From: CAMAVH01 sp046297835
Lineage (GTDB): Bacteria; Pseudomonadota; Alphaproteobacteria; SMXQ01
Direction of reading: 5' to 3'
Assembly: GCA_046297835.1 (NCBI GenBank)
Contig: JBKBHI010000013.1
Coordinates: 1 to 64,000, forward strand
Length of the DNA stretch: 64,000 nt
In this document: in pieces, positions 1 to 7,741 of the stretch
Layout of the letters: every line of letters begins with the position of its first letter
How positions within the stretch are numbered: the stretch's first letter is position 1
Notes under the pieces: generated by a model
Database searches by the model: none
Told to the model about the DNA's origin: nothing
The model's input: only the letters and a program-made list of their open reading frames with translations
Program-made: the position numbers and the translations under genes

Positions 1-137
1 CCCGGGGCGTCGCCGGCGGCGGCGCGCAGCGACGCGCCGGGGCTAAGATCGTCGGCGCAGGCGCTCAATCCCCAAGCGGCGCCGGCGAGCAGCAGCGCGC
101 GGGCGAGACGGAACGTGTTCGAGCGGGTCGGCGTCAT
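1..137 (-). CDS. Lipoprotein, N-terminal fragment (runs off window)
   Basis: Only the first 45 codons lie in the window; the gene continues leftward past base 1. The N terminus is a textbook lipoprotein signal: basic residues (Arg5, Arg10, Arg13), a hydrophobic run ALLLAGAAWG, and a lipobox LSAC that would make Cys27 the lipidated residue. The residues after it (ADDLSPGASLRAA) carry no recognisable domain. It should be exported and anchored in a membrane; function is unknown. It lies in the same direction as the chromate-transporter pair, about 100 bases downstream of it, so read-through is possible, although a short TTACC/GGTAA inverted repeat (205-218) sits between. Confidence 0.6.
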   Translation of the reverse strand, partial: MTPTRSNTFRLARALLLAGAAWGLSACADDLSPGASLRAAAGDAP

Positions 138-237
138 GGGCAGGCCTTGGTCGGGAGCCGGGCTCGACGCGAGCCGGCAGCAGGACGAGCCTAATCGCCG
201 CGCCTTACCGCATGGTAAACGGCCGCTAAAATGCGCG

Positions 238-774
238 CTAAATCAGCTGGAAATAGAATAGCGTCCCATAGAGCGCGAGAACGCCGCCGAACAGCGTATA
301 GGCGCTGACCTTGGTGAAATAGATCAAGGCGGCGCAGGCGGCGGCGACGGCGAGAGCGAGCGGATTCATTTGCATGGCGCGCATGACGGCGAGCGCGCCG
401 GCGAACACCAGGCCGACGGCGACCGGCGTCAGGCCGCGCTCGATGGCGACGCGCCACGGACTGCCGGCGTTGCGGTGCCACCAGCTCGCGCTGAAATACA
501 TCACCAGCGACGACGGCAGGAAGATCGCCACGGTGGCGACCAGCGCGCCCCAGAAGCCGGCGACATGCCAGCCGAGCAGCGCGACAATCATCGTGCTCGG
601 CCCGGGCGCGGCGCGCGCCACGGCGAACAGGTTGGCGAATTCCGGGTTGGACAGCCAGGCGTGGACCTCGACGGTCTGATACTGGATGTCGGCGACGATG
701 GCCTGGCCGCCGCCGAACGAGACGAGCGACAGCGGGCCGAAGACCATCGCCAGGGCGAGCAGGCGGCTATCCAT
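238..774 (-). CDS. Short chromate transporter, C-type half (CHR family)
   Basis: A 178-residue integral membrane protein of the CHR (chromate ion transporter) family. It has the motif FGPLSLVSFGGG near the N terminus, then AVARAAPGPSTMIV and FLPSSLVM, which are the signatures of the second half of full-length ChrA. Full ChrA is about 400 residues in two homologous halves; here the halves are separate genes, as in the short-chain CHR subgroup, and probably pair in the inner membrane. The start overlaps the end of the upstream half (767-1351) by 8 bases, so the two are translationally coupled. Family members export chromate in some bacteria; many are uncharacterised, so the substrate is not certain. 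Confidence 0.85.
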   Translation of the reverse strand: MDSRLLALAMVFGPLSLVSFGGGQAIVADIQYQTVEVHAWLSNPEFANLFAVARAAPGPSTMIVALLGWHVAGFWGALVATVAIFLPSSLVMYFSASWWHRNAGSPWRVAIERGLTPVAVGLVFAGALAVMRAMQMNPLALAVAAACAALIYFTKVSAYTLFGGVLALYGTLFYFQLI

Positions 775-1351
775 CGCGGCGGCTCCGCTCCATCGCCAGG
801 GCGATCAGCACGCTGGCCGGCACGGCGACGGCGACGACGGGAATGGTCGGCCATCGCATGATGCCGATGGCGGCGAAGGTGGCGACGGCGATGAGGCCCT
901 GCATGATCCGCGCGGTCCATTCCGCCTTCTTGACCATGACCTGCGCCAATTTGGCGCCGACCGAGAGCGTCGCGCCGACGCCGACGGCGGCGACGCCGCC
1001 GAGCAGCACGCTGGTGGCGGGGTAGGCGCTCAACCAGTTGTAGAGCAGGCCGATCAGGATGATCAGGCAGAAGGCCGGCGTGACCAGCCCGACCACGGCG
1101 ATGAAGCCGCCGAGGCCGCCGCGCAGCTGCATGCCGAGATAGAGCGCGAGGTTGACCGGATTCGCGCCGGGCATCACCTGCGAGAAGGTCAGGCCGGTGA
1201 CGAAAACCTGATGGTCGATCCAGCCGCGCCGGTCGGCGAGCTCGCGATAGGTCCAGGAGGCGGTGCCGCCGCCGAAGGCGGTCATGCCGACGCGAAAGAA
1301 GGACACCAACAGGGCGAACAGGGGGATGGGCGGTTTTTCTTCGTCGTTCAT
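767..1351 (-). CDS. Short chromate transporter, N-type half (CHR family)
   Basis: A 194-residue CHR-family membrane protein carrying the N-half signatures: FRVGMTAFGGGTASW near residue 20, the soluble YRELADRRGW segment, and SQVMPGANPVNLALYLG. It is the partner of the C-type half that starts inside its last codons. The gene pair resembles a second pair at 14678-15884, where the same N-then-C order is kept. The likely role is inner-membrane anion (chromate or sulfate-like) transport. Nothing in the 250 bases upstream identifies a chromate-responsive regulator such as ChrB, so a resistance role is not demonstrated. Confidence 0.85.
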   Translation of the reverse strand: MNDEEKPPIPLFALLVSFFRVGMTAFGGGTASWTYRELADRRGWIDHQVFVTGLTFSQVMPGANPVNLALYLGMQLRGGLGGFIAVVGLVTPAFCLIILIGLLYNWLSAYPATSVLLGGVAAVGVGATLSVGAKLAQVMVKKAEWTARIMQGLIAVATFAAIGIMRWPTIPVVAVAVPASVLIALAMERSRRDG

Positions 1352-1601
1352 CGCAAAGCCAGCTTTGACGGCCTCCAGCGGCCGTCGTTCTTATGGGGGG
1401 CGTGAACCTACTCCGTCCCGCGAATTTGCAAAACAGGATCATGACGTTACCGACGCGGTTTCGCCGCGCGGAGAGGCGCGCCGCGCCCGCATTTCGCATC
1501 GCGAAGGCGCGACGGCCGATCCGAGTGGGGCTTTTGCACGCGGCGGCGAAGGCGGCTATCCTTGCGCATCCGTCGATAGCGACAGGCAACCAGGAGGGAT
1601 C
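1352..1601. other. Divergent intergenic region, weak promoter only
   Basis: The 250 bases between the diverging chromate pair and the amidohydrolase contain no convincing gene. A plus-strand promoter is possible: TTGCAC at 1534-1539, 17 bases, then TATCCT at 1557-1562, but both boxes are poor matches. A strong Shine-Dalgarno AGGAGG lies at 1592-1597, 4 bases before the amidohydrolase ATG. Confidence 0.3.
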
Positions 1602-2303
1602 ATGGCGCGCGATTTCGAAGACTATTGCTGGAAGGACATCGTCGACGACGAGATCCTCGAAATCTACGAGGCGTACAAGCGCAAGCTCTATGTCGGCAAG
1701 AATCCGGCGGTGCTGGCGATCGACGTCTATAACAAGGCCTATCTCGGCGGCAACCGCCCGGTCCGCGAGGTCAACCGCGAACACTCCGGCTCTTGCGGCG
1801 AGAACGCCTGGCGCGCCATCGAGCCAACGCAGAAGCTGTTCGCCGCCGCGCGCCGCGCCGGCGTGCCGGTGATCTACTCGACGCGCCATGTCGACACCCG
1901 GGGCGTGCAGTCGACCAACCGCAATTTCGGCGGCGGCAAGCTGGCCGACGACATCTACGATATCAAAGAGGAGCTCAAGCCCGAGCCCGGCGATCTGGTG
2001 ATCTACAAGGAGCGCGCCTCGGCCTTCTTTGGCACGCCGTTGGTCGCCCATCTGCGCATGATGGGCGTCGACAGCCTGATCATCTGCGGCGAAAGCACCT
2101 CGGGCTGCGTCCGCGCCTCGACGGTCGACGCCTATTCCAACGGGTTCCACAACGTGCTGGTCGAGGAATGCACCTACGACCGCTCGATGCTGAGCCACAA
2201 GGTCAACCTGTTCGATATGCACCACAAATACGCTGACGTGATGCATATCGAGGAGGTGCTCGCGCATCTCGACGGCCTGGCGCAGGCGCGCAAGGTCGCC
2301 TGA
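1602..2303 (+). CDS. Isochorismatase-fold cysteine amidohydrolase (N-carbamoylsarcosine amidase-like)
   Basis: A 233-residue cytoplasmic hydrolase of the isochorismatase-like superfamily. The Asp-Lys-Cys triad is visible: Asp41 in LAIDVYNKAY, Lys136 in IYKERASAFF and Cys169 in GESTSGCVRAS. Members with a cysteine cleave C-N amide or carbamoyl bonds; the length and the acidic N-terminal extension before the core beta strand recall N-carbamoylsarcosine amidohydrolase and maleamate amidohydrolase, but the substrate cannot be read from sequence. The ATG at 1602 is chosen because AGGAGG at 1592-1597 is well placed; the reading frame stays open further upstream but without a comparable ribosome site. 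A hairpin terminator follows at 2323. The adjacent ABC importer could supply its substrate. Confidence 0.85.
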   Translation: MARDFEDYCWKDIVDDEILEIYEAYKRKLYVGKNPAVLAIDVYNKAYLGGNRPVREVNREHSGSCGENAWRAIEPTQKLFAAARRAGVPVIYSTRHVDTRGVQSTNRNFGGGKLADDIYDIKEELKPEPGDLVIYKERASAFFGTPLVAHLRMMGVDSLIICGESTSGCVRASTVDAYSNGFHNVLVEECTYDRSMLSHKVNLFDMHHKYADVMHIEEVLAHLDGLAQARKVA

Positions 2304-2322
2304 TCGCGGCGGAATGAACGAA

Positions 2323-2353
2323 GGCCGCTCCGGTCCGCCGGGGCGGCCTTTTT
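2323..2353 (+). terminator. Rho-independent terminator after the amidohydrolase
   Basis: GGCCGCTCCGG and CCGGGGCGGCC pair over 11 positions (one wobble) around a TCCG loop at 2323-2348, followed directly by five T. The T-rich tail motif GGCCTTTTTAT occurs twice, at 2345-2355 and 2362-2372. Confidence 0.75.
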
Positions 2354-2385
2354 ATCGGGTGGCCTTTTTATGGGGGAGATCCGGC

Positions 2386-2586
2386 ATGGCCGGCAACAAG
2401 AGCGCGCTTAGCTTCCAGGCGCGCGACTATCAGATCGAGTTCCTGCGCGACATGATGGCCAAATACGGCATCAAAGACGAGGGCAAAGCGCTGCGCGTGC
2501 TGCTCGATTACGCCGTGCAGGACGGCGATCTCGACGCGATCTTCGACAAGAAGAACATGCGCTGCATCGCCTGCGGCGGCATGTGA
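2386..2586 (+). CDS. Small protein, ribbon-helix-helix-like with C-terminal CxxC
   Basis: A 66-residue protein that I do not recognise as a named family. The start ATG at 2386 has GGGGGAG 8 bases upstream (2371-2377). Residues about 14-27 (YQIEFLRDMMAKYG) and 31-46 (DEGKALRVLLDYAVQD) look like two short helices separated by a tight turn, the pattern of ribbon-helix-helix DNA-binding proteins. The C terminus ends CIACGGM, with two cysteines spaced CxxC that could bind a metal or respond to redox state. It lies just behind the terminator of the amidohydrolase gene and converges with the ABC ATPase gene, 12 bases apart. A small regulator of this locus is an inference; no operator was identified. 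Confidence 0.6.
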   Translation: MAGNKSALSFQARDYQIEFLRDMMAKYGIKDEGKALRVLLDYAVQDGDLDAIFDKKNMRCIACGGM

Positions 2587-2598
2587 CGGCGGCTGAGC

Positions 2599-3678
2599 CT
2601 ATTCTCTCGGCAGCACCACGGCGACGTCGGGCGCGAAACCGAGGCTGACCGGCGTGCCCGGCGTCATCGGCGCGTCGCGTCCCATCAGGCAAAACAGCTT
2701 TTGCCCGCCGCAGGCGACTTCGGCCTCGACCGCCGCGCCGGCGAAGATGGCGAAATCGAGCGTGCCGCTCAGCTTGTTCGCCGCGTTCTCGTCGGCGATC
2801 AGATCTTCCGGGCGTATGCTGAGCGAAACCTTGTCGCCGGCGCGCCGCCGGCCGGTCTTGTCGATGCCGGTGAAGGTGCCGAGCGCGGTCTCGACGCCGA
2901 CCCGCTCGCCCTCGACGCCGCGCACCACGCCGGCAATCAGGTTGGTGGTGCCGATGAATTGCGCCGTGAAGGCGTTCTCCGGGTAGCGGTAGATCTGCGT
3001 CGGCCGGCCGCGCTCGATGATCTTGCCGTCCTTCATGACGATGATCCAATCGGAGATCGCCAAGGCTTCTGCCTGGTCGTGGGTCACGTAGATCGACGTA
3101 AGGCCGATCTGCTTCTGCAGGCGGCGCAGCTCGGTGCGCATCTCGACGCGCAGCTTGGCGTCGAGATTCGACAGCGGCTCGTCGAACAACAGGGCTTGCG
3201 GCTTGCCGACGATGGCGCGGGCGATGGCGACGCGCTGCTGCTGGCCGCCCGATAGCCGCGGGGCGGGGCGGTCGGCGTGGCCGGCGAGCTGCACCGTCTC
3301 CAGCGCGTCCATGGTCAGCTTGTGCCGGTCGGCCTTGGAGATTTTGCGGCCTTCCAGGGCGTAGGCGACGTTCTCGAACACCGTCATGTGCGGCCAGATG
3401 GCGTAGGACTGGAACACCATGCCGAGGTTGCGCAGGTGGGGCGGCACGAACAGGCCCTGTTCCATGTTGACCACGGCCTGGTCGCCGACGGCGATGCGGC
3501 CGCCGGTCGGCCGCTCCAGCCCGGCGACGCAGCGCAGCGTCGTCGTCTTGCCGCAGCCCGAGGGGCCGAGCAGCGTCACCATCTCGCCGGCGGCGACTTC
3601 GAAGCTGACGTCGTCGATGGCGTGGACGGTTTCGGTCTTGGTCTCGAAGGATTTGCGCAGGTTTTCGACGCGGATCAT
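2599..3678 (-). CDS. ABC transporter ATP-binding protein (PotA/FbpC type)
   Basis: A 359-residue nucleotide-binding subunit of an importer, working as a dimer on the cytoplasmic face. Walker A GPSGCGKTT is at residues 38-46, the Q-loop at FQSYA, the signature at LSGGQQQRVAIARA and Walker B at LLFDEPLSNLDAKL. About 120 residues after the ATPase core form a TOBE-type regulatory domain, as in spermidine/putrescine, ferric-iron and phosphonate importers. It is the last gene of the minus-strand operon binding protein - permease - ATPase, 16 bases after the permease stop. The substrate class (ferric iron, polyamine, phosphonate or other) cannot be decided from this subunit. Confidence 0.9.
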   Translation of the reverse strand: MIRVENLRKSFETKTETVHAIDDVSFEVAAGEMVTLLGPSGCGKTTTLRCVAGLERPTGGRIAVGDQAVVNMEQGLFVPPHLRNLGMVFQSYAIWPHMTVFENVAYALEGRKISKADRHKLTMDALETVQLAGHADRPAPRLSGGQQQRVAIARAIVGKPQALLFDEPLSNLDAKLRVEMRTELRRLQKQIGLTSIYVTHDQAEALAISDWIIVMKDGKIIERGRPTQIYRYPENAFTAQFIGTTNLIAGVVRGVEGERVGVETALGTFTGIDKTGRRRAGDKVSLSIRPEDLIADENAANKLSGTLDFAIFAGAAVEAEVACGGQKLFCLMGRDAPMTPGTPVSLGFAPDVAVVLPRE

Positions 3679-3694
3679 GACGGGTTCCCGGTCA

Positions 3695-5467
3695 TTACTG
3701 TTCTTTGACGCCGTAGCGCTTGCTGAGCCAGTGCGACAGCGTCACCAAGGCGATCAGCAGAATGAAAATCAGCACGCCGAAGGCGCTGAGCTGCATGAAG
3801 GAGCCGTTCTCCCACAGATAGTAGATCACCACCGAGGCGGTGCGGTTCTGCGAGCGCGCCAGCATCAGCGCCACGGTCAGTTCGCGGTAGGCGTGGACCA
3901 TGACCCAGAACCAGGCGGCGAGCAGGCCGGGCTTCAGCAGCGGCAGGAAGATGAACAGGAAGTTCTTCCACCACGGCACGCCGGCGACCTGCGCGGCCTC
4001 TTCGAGCTCGCTGTGGATCTGCACCATCGAGGAGGAGACGAAGCGCAGCGCGAACGGCATGTATTTCGTCAGATAGGCGAGGCCGATGATGGTCAGCGTG
4101 CCGATCACCGGCAGCGGCACCAGCAGATAGAACCACAGGAAGGCCGCGCCGAGCACGACGCTGGGCAGAGCGATGGAGGAGAAGGCGAGGAAGTCGAGCG
4201 CCTTGCGGCCGGGGATTTTCGTCTTGTGGACGTAATAGGCGATGGCGGCGACGACGAGCACGGTGACGGTCGCGCTGCCGATGCCGAGCAGCGTGCTGTT
4301 CCACATCGGGATCAGCGCCTCGGCCGGATCGGTGAACAGCGTCGTGTAGTTCTCCAGCGTCATGCTGGCGAAGGCGGCGGCCGACGGCGGCATGTAGACC
4401 GGCAGGAACGACACATAGAGCATCATCAGGAACGGCATCCCGGTGATGAGAAACACGAGGAACAGCGCCAGGCCGAAGGTCAGCCAGCGCCAACGGCCGA
4501 GGTCGATGCGGCGCGGCCGGAAATCCTTGCCGGTGACGGTCTGGTAGCGCTCGCCGTGGCGGATCAGGCGGAAATAGACGAACAGCAGCAGGATCGACAG
4601 CAGCGTCATCGCCATCGCGTAGGTGGCGGAGATGCCCCAGTCGGTCGGCGTGCGCGAGGTGTTGAAGAAGATTTCCGTGGCGTAGACGCGCACGCCGGCG
4701 CGGCCGCCCATCAGCAGCGGCACCTCGAACGTGTCGATGGTGGTGATGAACAGCAGCAAGAGGGCCGCCGCGGCGGCGGGCAGCGCGAGCGGCATGGAGA
4801 TGCGGCGGAAGGTGCGCCAGATGCCGGCGCCGGTCATCGTCGAGGCTTCTTCCAGGCGCGGGTCCATCGACTGGAAGGCGGCGGCGAGCAGCAGATAGGT
4901 CAGCGGCACCATCTCGATCGACTGGACCCAGACCATGCCCCAGAAGCTGTAGATGTTGAAGATGTTGCGCTCGCCGAACAGCCACAGGCCGAGATGGTTC
5001 AAGAGGCCGATGTTGGGGCTGGCGACCAGGATCCAGGAGATCGTGATGAGGATGCCGGGGATGATGATGCGGCCGATCAGCAGGATGCCGATCAGGCGGG
5101 CGAACGGCGTGTTGGTGCGCTCGATCACCCAGGCGAGGAACGCGCCGAGCGTGAAGGCGAGGAAGGTCGAGGCGAAGGCGAAATAGAGCGTGTTCCAGGT
5201 CGCCGACCAGAAGCGCGGCTGGGCGAAGGCGCGCAGATAGTTGGCGAGCGTGAAGTCGAGCGTGAGGAAGGCGGGATCGCCCGGCCGCGCCGTCTTGAAG
5301 CTGGTCCAGGCGATCATGCCGAAGGGCACGATCACCTGGTAGACCAGCATCAGCACCAGCGCGACGAGGACGACGCGCCGCCAGTCCCAGCCGGTGGTCC
5401 AGGCCTTGACGAACGCTTGCGCGCGCGACGGGGCTCGCCGGCCGTCCACCGGTTCTGTCATCGCCAC
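3695..5467 (-). CDS. ABC transporter permease, two fused membrane domains (FbpB type)
   Basis: A 590-residue inner-membrane permease that carries two BPD-type transmembrane domains in one chain, as in ferric-iron FbpB-type systems. Each half has the EAA loop that docks on the ATPase: EEASTMTGAGIWRTFRRI in the first half and EEAAQVAGVPWWKNF in the second. About a dozen hydrophobic segments are visible. It follows the binding-protein gene by 41 bases and precedes the ATPase gene by 16, so the three are one operon. The fused architecture makes a separate second permease gene unnecessary, and none is present. Confidence 0.9.
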   Translation of the reverse strand: MAMTEPVDGRRAPSRAQAFVKAWTTGWDWRRVVLVALVLMLVYQVIVPFGMIAWTSFKTARPGDPAFLTLDFTLANYLRAFAQPRFWSATWNTLYFAFASTFLAFTLGAFLAWVIERTNTPFARLIGILLIGRIIIPGILITISWILVASPNIGLLNHLGLWLFGERNIFNIYSFWGMVWVQSIEMVPLTYLLLAAAFQSMDPRLEEASTMTGAGIWRTFRRISMPLALPAAAAALLLLFITTIDTFEVPLLMGGRAGVRVYATEIFFNTSRTPTDWGISATYAMAMTLLSILLLFVYFRLIRHGERYQTVTGKDFRPRRIDLGRWRWLTFGLALFLVFLITGMPFLMMLYVSFLPVYMPPSAAAFASMTLENYTTLFTDPAEALIPMWNSTLLGIGSATVTVLVVAAIAYYVHKTKIPGRKALDFLAFSSIALPSVVLGAAFLWFYLLVPLPVIGTLTIIGLAYLTKYMPFALRFVSSSMVQIHSELEEAAQVAGVPWWKNFLFIFLPLLKPGLLAAWFWVMVHAYRELTVALMLARSQNRTASVVIYYLWENGSFMQLSAFGVLIFILLIALVTLSHWLSKRYGVKEQ

Positions 5468-5508
5468 GACGCGACCCTTTTACTCGTCGATACGCAAGCC
5501 ACGGGCCG

Positions 5509-6633
5509 TCAATTCACCTTGGTCACGTTGTCGTCCCAAAGCTTGAGCGACTTGTCGACGACGTCGTTGGGCACGATGCCGTAGGTGACGATGTTGGTGC
5601 CGTCGGGAATGAACGGATGCTTGATCGCCACGGGACCGCGGAAGTTCCGCGCGGTGTAGGCCTGGCTCTCCTCCGACAGCGTCCAGTCGGCGAACAGGGC
5701 CGAGGCGTAAGGATGCTGGGTGTTCTTGTTGATCACCACGGCGCCGCCGAGGCCGAGCACCGGCGCGCTGAACACGCCTTTGCACGGCGTGGTCGCGACC
5801 TTCGAGAGCTTCTCGTAGCAGGTGTACATGTAGTTCTGGCCCTGGACCATGTGGTCGCCGGCGATCATCAGCTCCATGCGCTGGGTGTGGCCGCGCTGGA
5901 TGATCGGCTTGTTCTTGCCGATGCAGCTCGTCCACTGCTGGTACTTGGCCTCGCCCATCATGGTGTAGACGCCGACGAGGAAGCGCACGGTCGGCGGATC
6001 GAACGACACCTGGCCGCGGAACATCGGCTTGCACAGGTCGTCCCAGCCCTTCGGCGCGTCGGCCTCTTTCACCAGGTTGGTGTTGTAGGTGAGGCCGAAC
6101 TCGCTCCAATAGAAGGTGAGCCAGCGGTTCTCCGGATCGGCGAAGCCCTTGTATTGCGGCAGGATGCGCTCGGCCGCCTGAGTCGGGTATTTGGCGACCA
6201 GATTGCGCTCGAGGATGTCGACCAGGTCCGGCACCGCCATGCTGACGACGTCGGTGAGGTGTCGGCCGACGGCTTCCTCGGCGACGAGGCGCTCGGCGGC
6301 GTCCTGCGAGCCGATGTCGACGTAATCGACTTTCAGGAAGGGATAGCGCTTCTCGAACATCTGCACATGATTGCGCGCGAGCCCGCCGCGCCAGGTGTGG
6401 ATGAAGTTGAAGGTGCCTTCCTTGCGCGCGCCGTCTTCGATGCGCTTCTGGCGCTCGGCGGCCGGCAGCGTCGCCAGTTCGGCATAGAGTTTCTCGGCGG
6501 CGGTTTGCGCGGCGGCGGGCCCGGAGGTCCAGGCCGCGAGCGGCATCGCCACGGCGGCGAGCGCGAGCGCGCCGAGCGACCATTTCACGAAACGCAATGC
6601 GGCAGGTGAGGAATCGGTCAGGGTCGCGGTCAT
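5509..6633 (-). CDS. ABC transporter periplasmic substrate-binding protein (FbpA-like)
   Basis: A 374-residue binding protein, first gene of the importer operon. The chosen ATG (6633) gives an unusually long hydrophilic n-region (about 18 residues), then a hydrophobic stretch LGALALAAVAMPLAAW and a cleavage site near PAAAQ; the frame continues upstream but those codons are not signal-like. The mature part has the type 2 periplasmic binding-protein pattern, with GTFNFIHTWRGG, YNTNLV and a closing segment typical of extracellular solute-binding family 1/6 proteins. It has several cysteines, unusual for iron binders, and I could not identify the conserved tyrosine pair of FbpA, so iron should not be assumed. 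Confidence 0.85.
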   Translation of the reverse strand: MTATLTDSSPAALRFVKWSLGALALAAVAMPLAAWTSGPAAAQTAAEKLYAELATLPAAERQKRIEDGARKEGTFNFIHTWRGGLARNHVQMFEKRYPFLKVDYVDIGSQDAAERLVAEEAVGRHLTDVVSMAVPDLVDILERNLVAKYPTQAAERILPQYKGFADPENRWLTFYWSEFGLTYNTNLVKEADAPKGWDDLCKPMFRGQVSFDPPTVRFLVGVYTMMGEAKYQQWTSCIGKNKPIIQRGHTQRMELMIAGDHMVQGQNYMYTCYEKLSKVATTPCKGVFSAPVLGLGGAVVINKNTQHPYASALFADWTLSEESQAYTARNFRGPVAIKHPFIPDGTNIVTYGIVPNDVVDKSLKLWDDNVTKVN

Positions 6634-6889
6634 GGCAACCTCGCATATGAAAAGGGAGAAAGACGGCTGCGCGGAATCATGCAAGCGCCGGGCCGTATGC
6701 GGCACGCTCCCCCTCGCGCCGACATTTCCGCGATCACTTTGACCGCTGCCCGCAGGAGCGTCAAGCTGCGGACGAGGCGCGCGCGCCGAATGCGAGCGAT
6801 CGCCGTTTCGCCCTGCAAATCCTGGGTTTTCTTGCGTCGCTCTCGCGCAATGTCTAGGCTCGCGGTCATCACGTTCAGGGGAGAACGCC
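6634..6889. other. Divergent intergenic region, nothing clear
   Basis: The 256 bases between the ABC operon and the deacetylase gene must hold promoters for both directions. A TTGACG-like -35 (minus strand, 6764-6759) lacks a credible -10. GGGGAG lies 8 bases before the deacetylase ATG. No other structure was seen. Confidence 0.3.
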
Positions 6890-7741
6890 ATGCGCCGCAC
6901 CGTCAAATGGCCCGACGACAAGAAAATCTGCGCGACCTTCACCGTCGCCTTCGAAGCCTTTACCAAAGGCGGCCATTTCAAGAAGTCGAAATCGCCGGGC
7001 GTGAATCTGGTGTCGATCTCGCACGCCAATTACGGCGGCAACGCCGGCATCTGGCGCATCATGGAAGTGATGGGCCGCCACGGCGCGCGCGCCACGGTCG
7101 ACGTCAACGGCTTGGCGGTCGAGAAATGGCCCGAAGCGGTCAAGGCGCTGGCCGAGGCGGGGCACGAGATCGCCGGCCACGGCACCACCAACGACATCAA
7201 GATGACGGACCTGACGCCCGATCAGCAGCGCGAGGAGATCCGCGCCGTCAACCGCGTGGTCAAGAACGTGATCGGCAAACAGCCGGTCGGCTGGGTCAGC
7301 CCCGGCGGCGGCCATACGGCGGAGACGCTGAGCATCCTCGCCGACGAGGGCTACACCTGGTGCGGCGACCAGTGCGACGACGATCCGCCTTACGTGGTGC
7401 AGGTCGACGGCAAGAAGATGGTGATCGTGCCGAAGCACTGGTTCTTCAACGACTGGCGCGCCTGGAACGGCGGCGCCAGCAGCAGCGAGAACGCCTTCCA
7501 GCAGTTCAAGGACGGCTTCGATTTCGTCTATGAGGAGGCCAAGCGCGGCCGGCCCGGCCGCATCGACGCGCTGGTCCATGCCGAGCTCGGCGGCCGCCCC
7601 TACATGGCGAACGCCTACGAGAAGATGATCGCTTACTGCAAGAAGTTCGAGGACGAGGTCTGGTTCCCGACGCGCGACGAGCTGGCCGACTACATGCTGT
7701 CGAGCAACCAGCCGGTCGAGGATTACAAGCCGATGGGCTAG
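6890..7741 (+). CDS. Polysaccharide deacetylase-family hydrolase, PuuE-like
   Basis: A 283-residue protein with the NodB-homology barrel. Motif 1, which normally contains two acidic residues, is reduced to TVAFEAF with Glu22 as the only acid. Motif 2 reads GHEIAGHGTTN (His92, His97), close to the GHEIACHG form of PuuE allantoinases rather than the HTxxH of chitin or xylan deacetylases. WVSPGGGH fits the motif 3 region. No signal peptide is present, so it should act in the cytoplasm, again unlike cell-wall deacetylases. A small-molecule amide or ureide is therefore a more likely substrate than a polysaccharide; this is inference. Its stop shares the tetranucleotide CTAG with the stop of the opposing C45 gene. 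Confidence 0.8.
   Translation: MRRTVKWPDDKKICATFTVAFEAFTKGGHFKKSKSPGVNLVSISHANYGGNAGIWRIMEVMGRHGARATVDVNGLAVEKWPEAVKALAEAGHEIAGHGTTNDIKMTDLTPDQQREEIRAVNRVVKNVIGKQPVGWVSPGGGHTAETLSILADEGYTWCGDQCDDDPPYVVQVDGKKMVIVPKHWFFNDWRAWNGGASSSENAFQQFKDGFDFVYEEAKRGRPGRIDALVHAELGGRPYMANAYEKMIAYCKKFEDEVWFPTRDELADYMLSSNQPVEDYKPMG

Noticed and set aside
3419..5584. A plus-strand open frame of 721 codons opposite the ABC permease
   Set aside because: His/Gln/Asp/Arg-rich shadow of a membrane protein gene; the permease on the other strand has clear EAA loops and helices.
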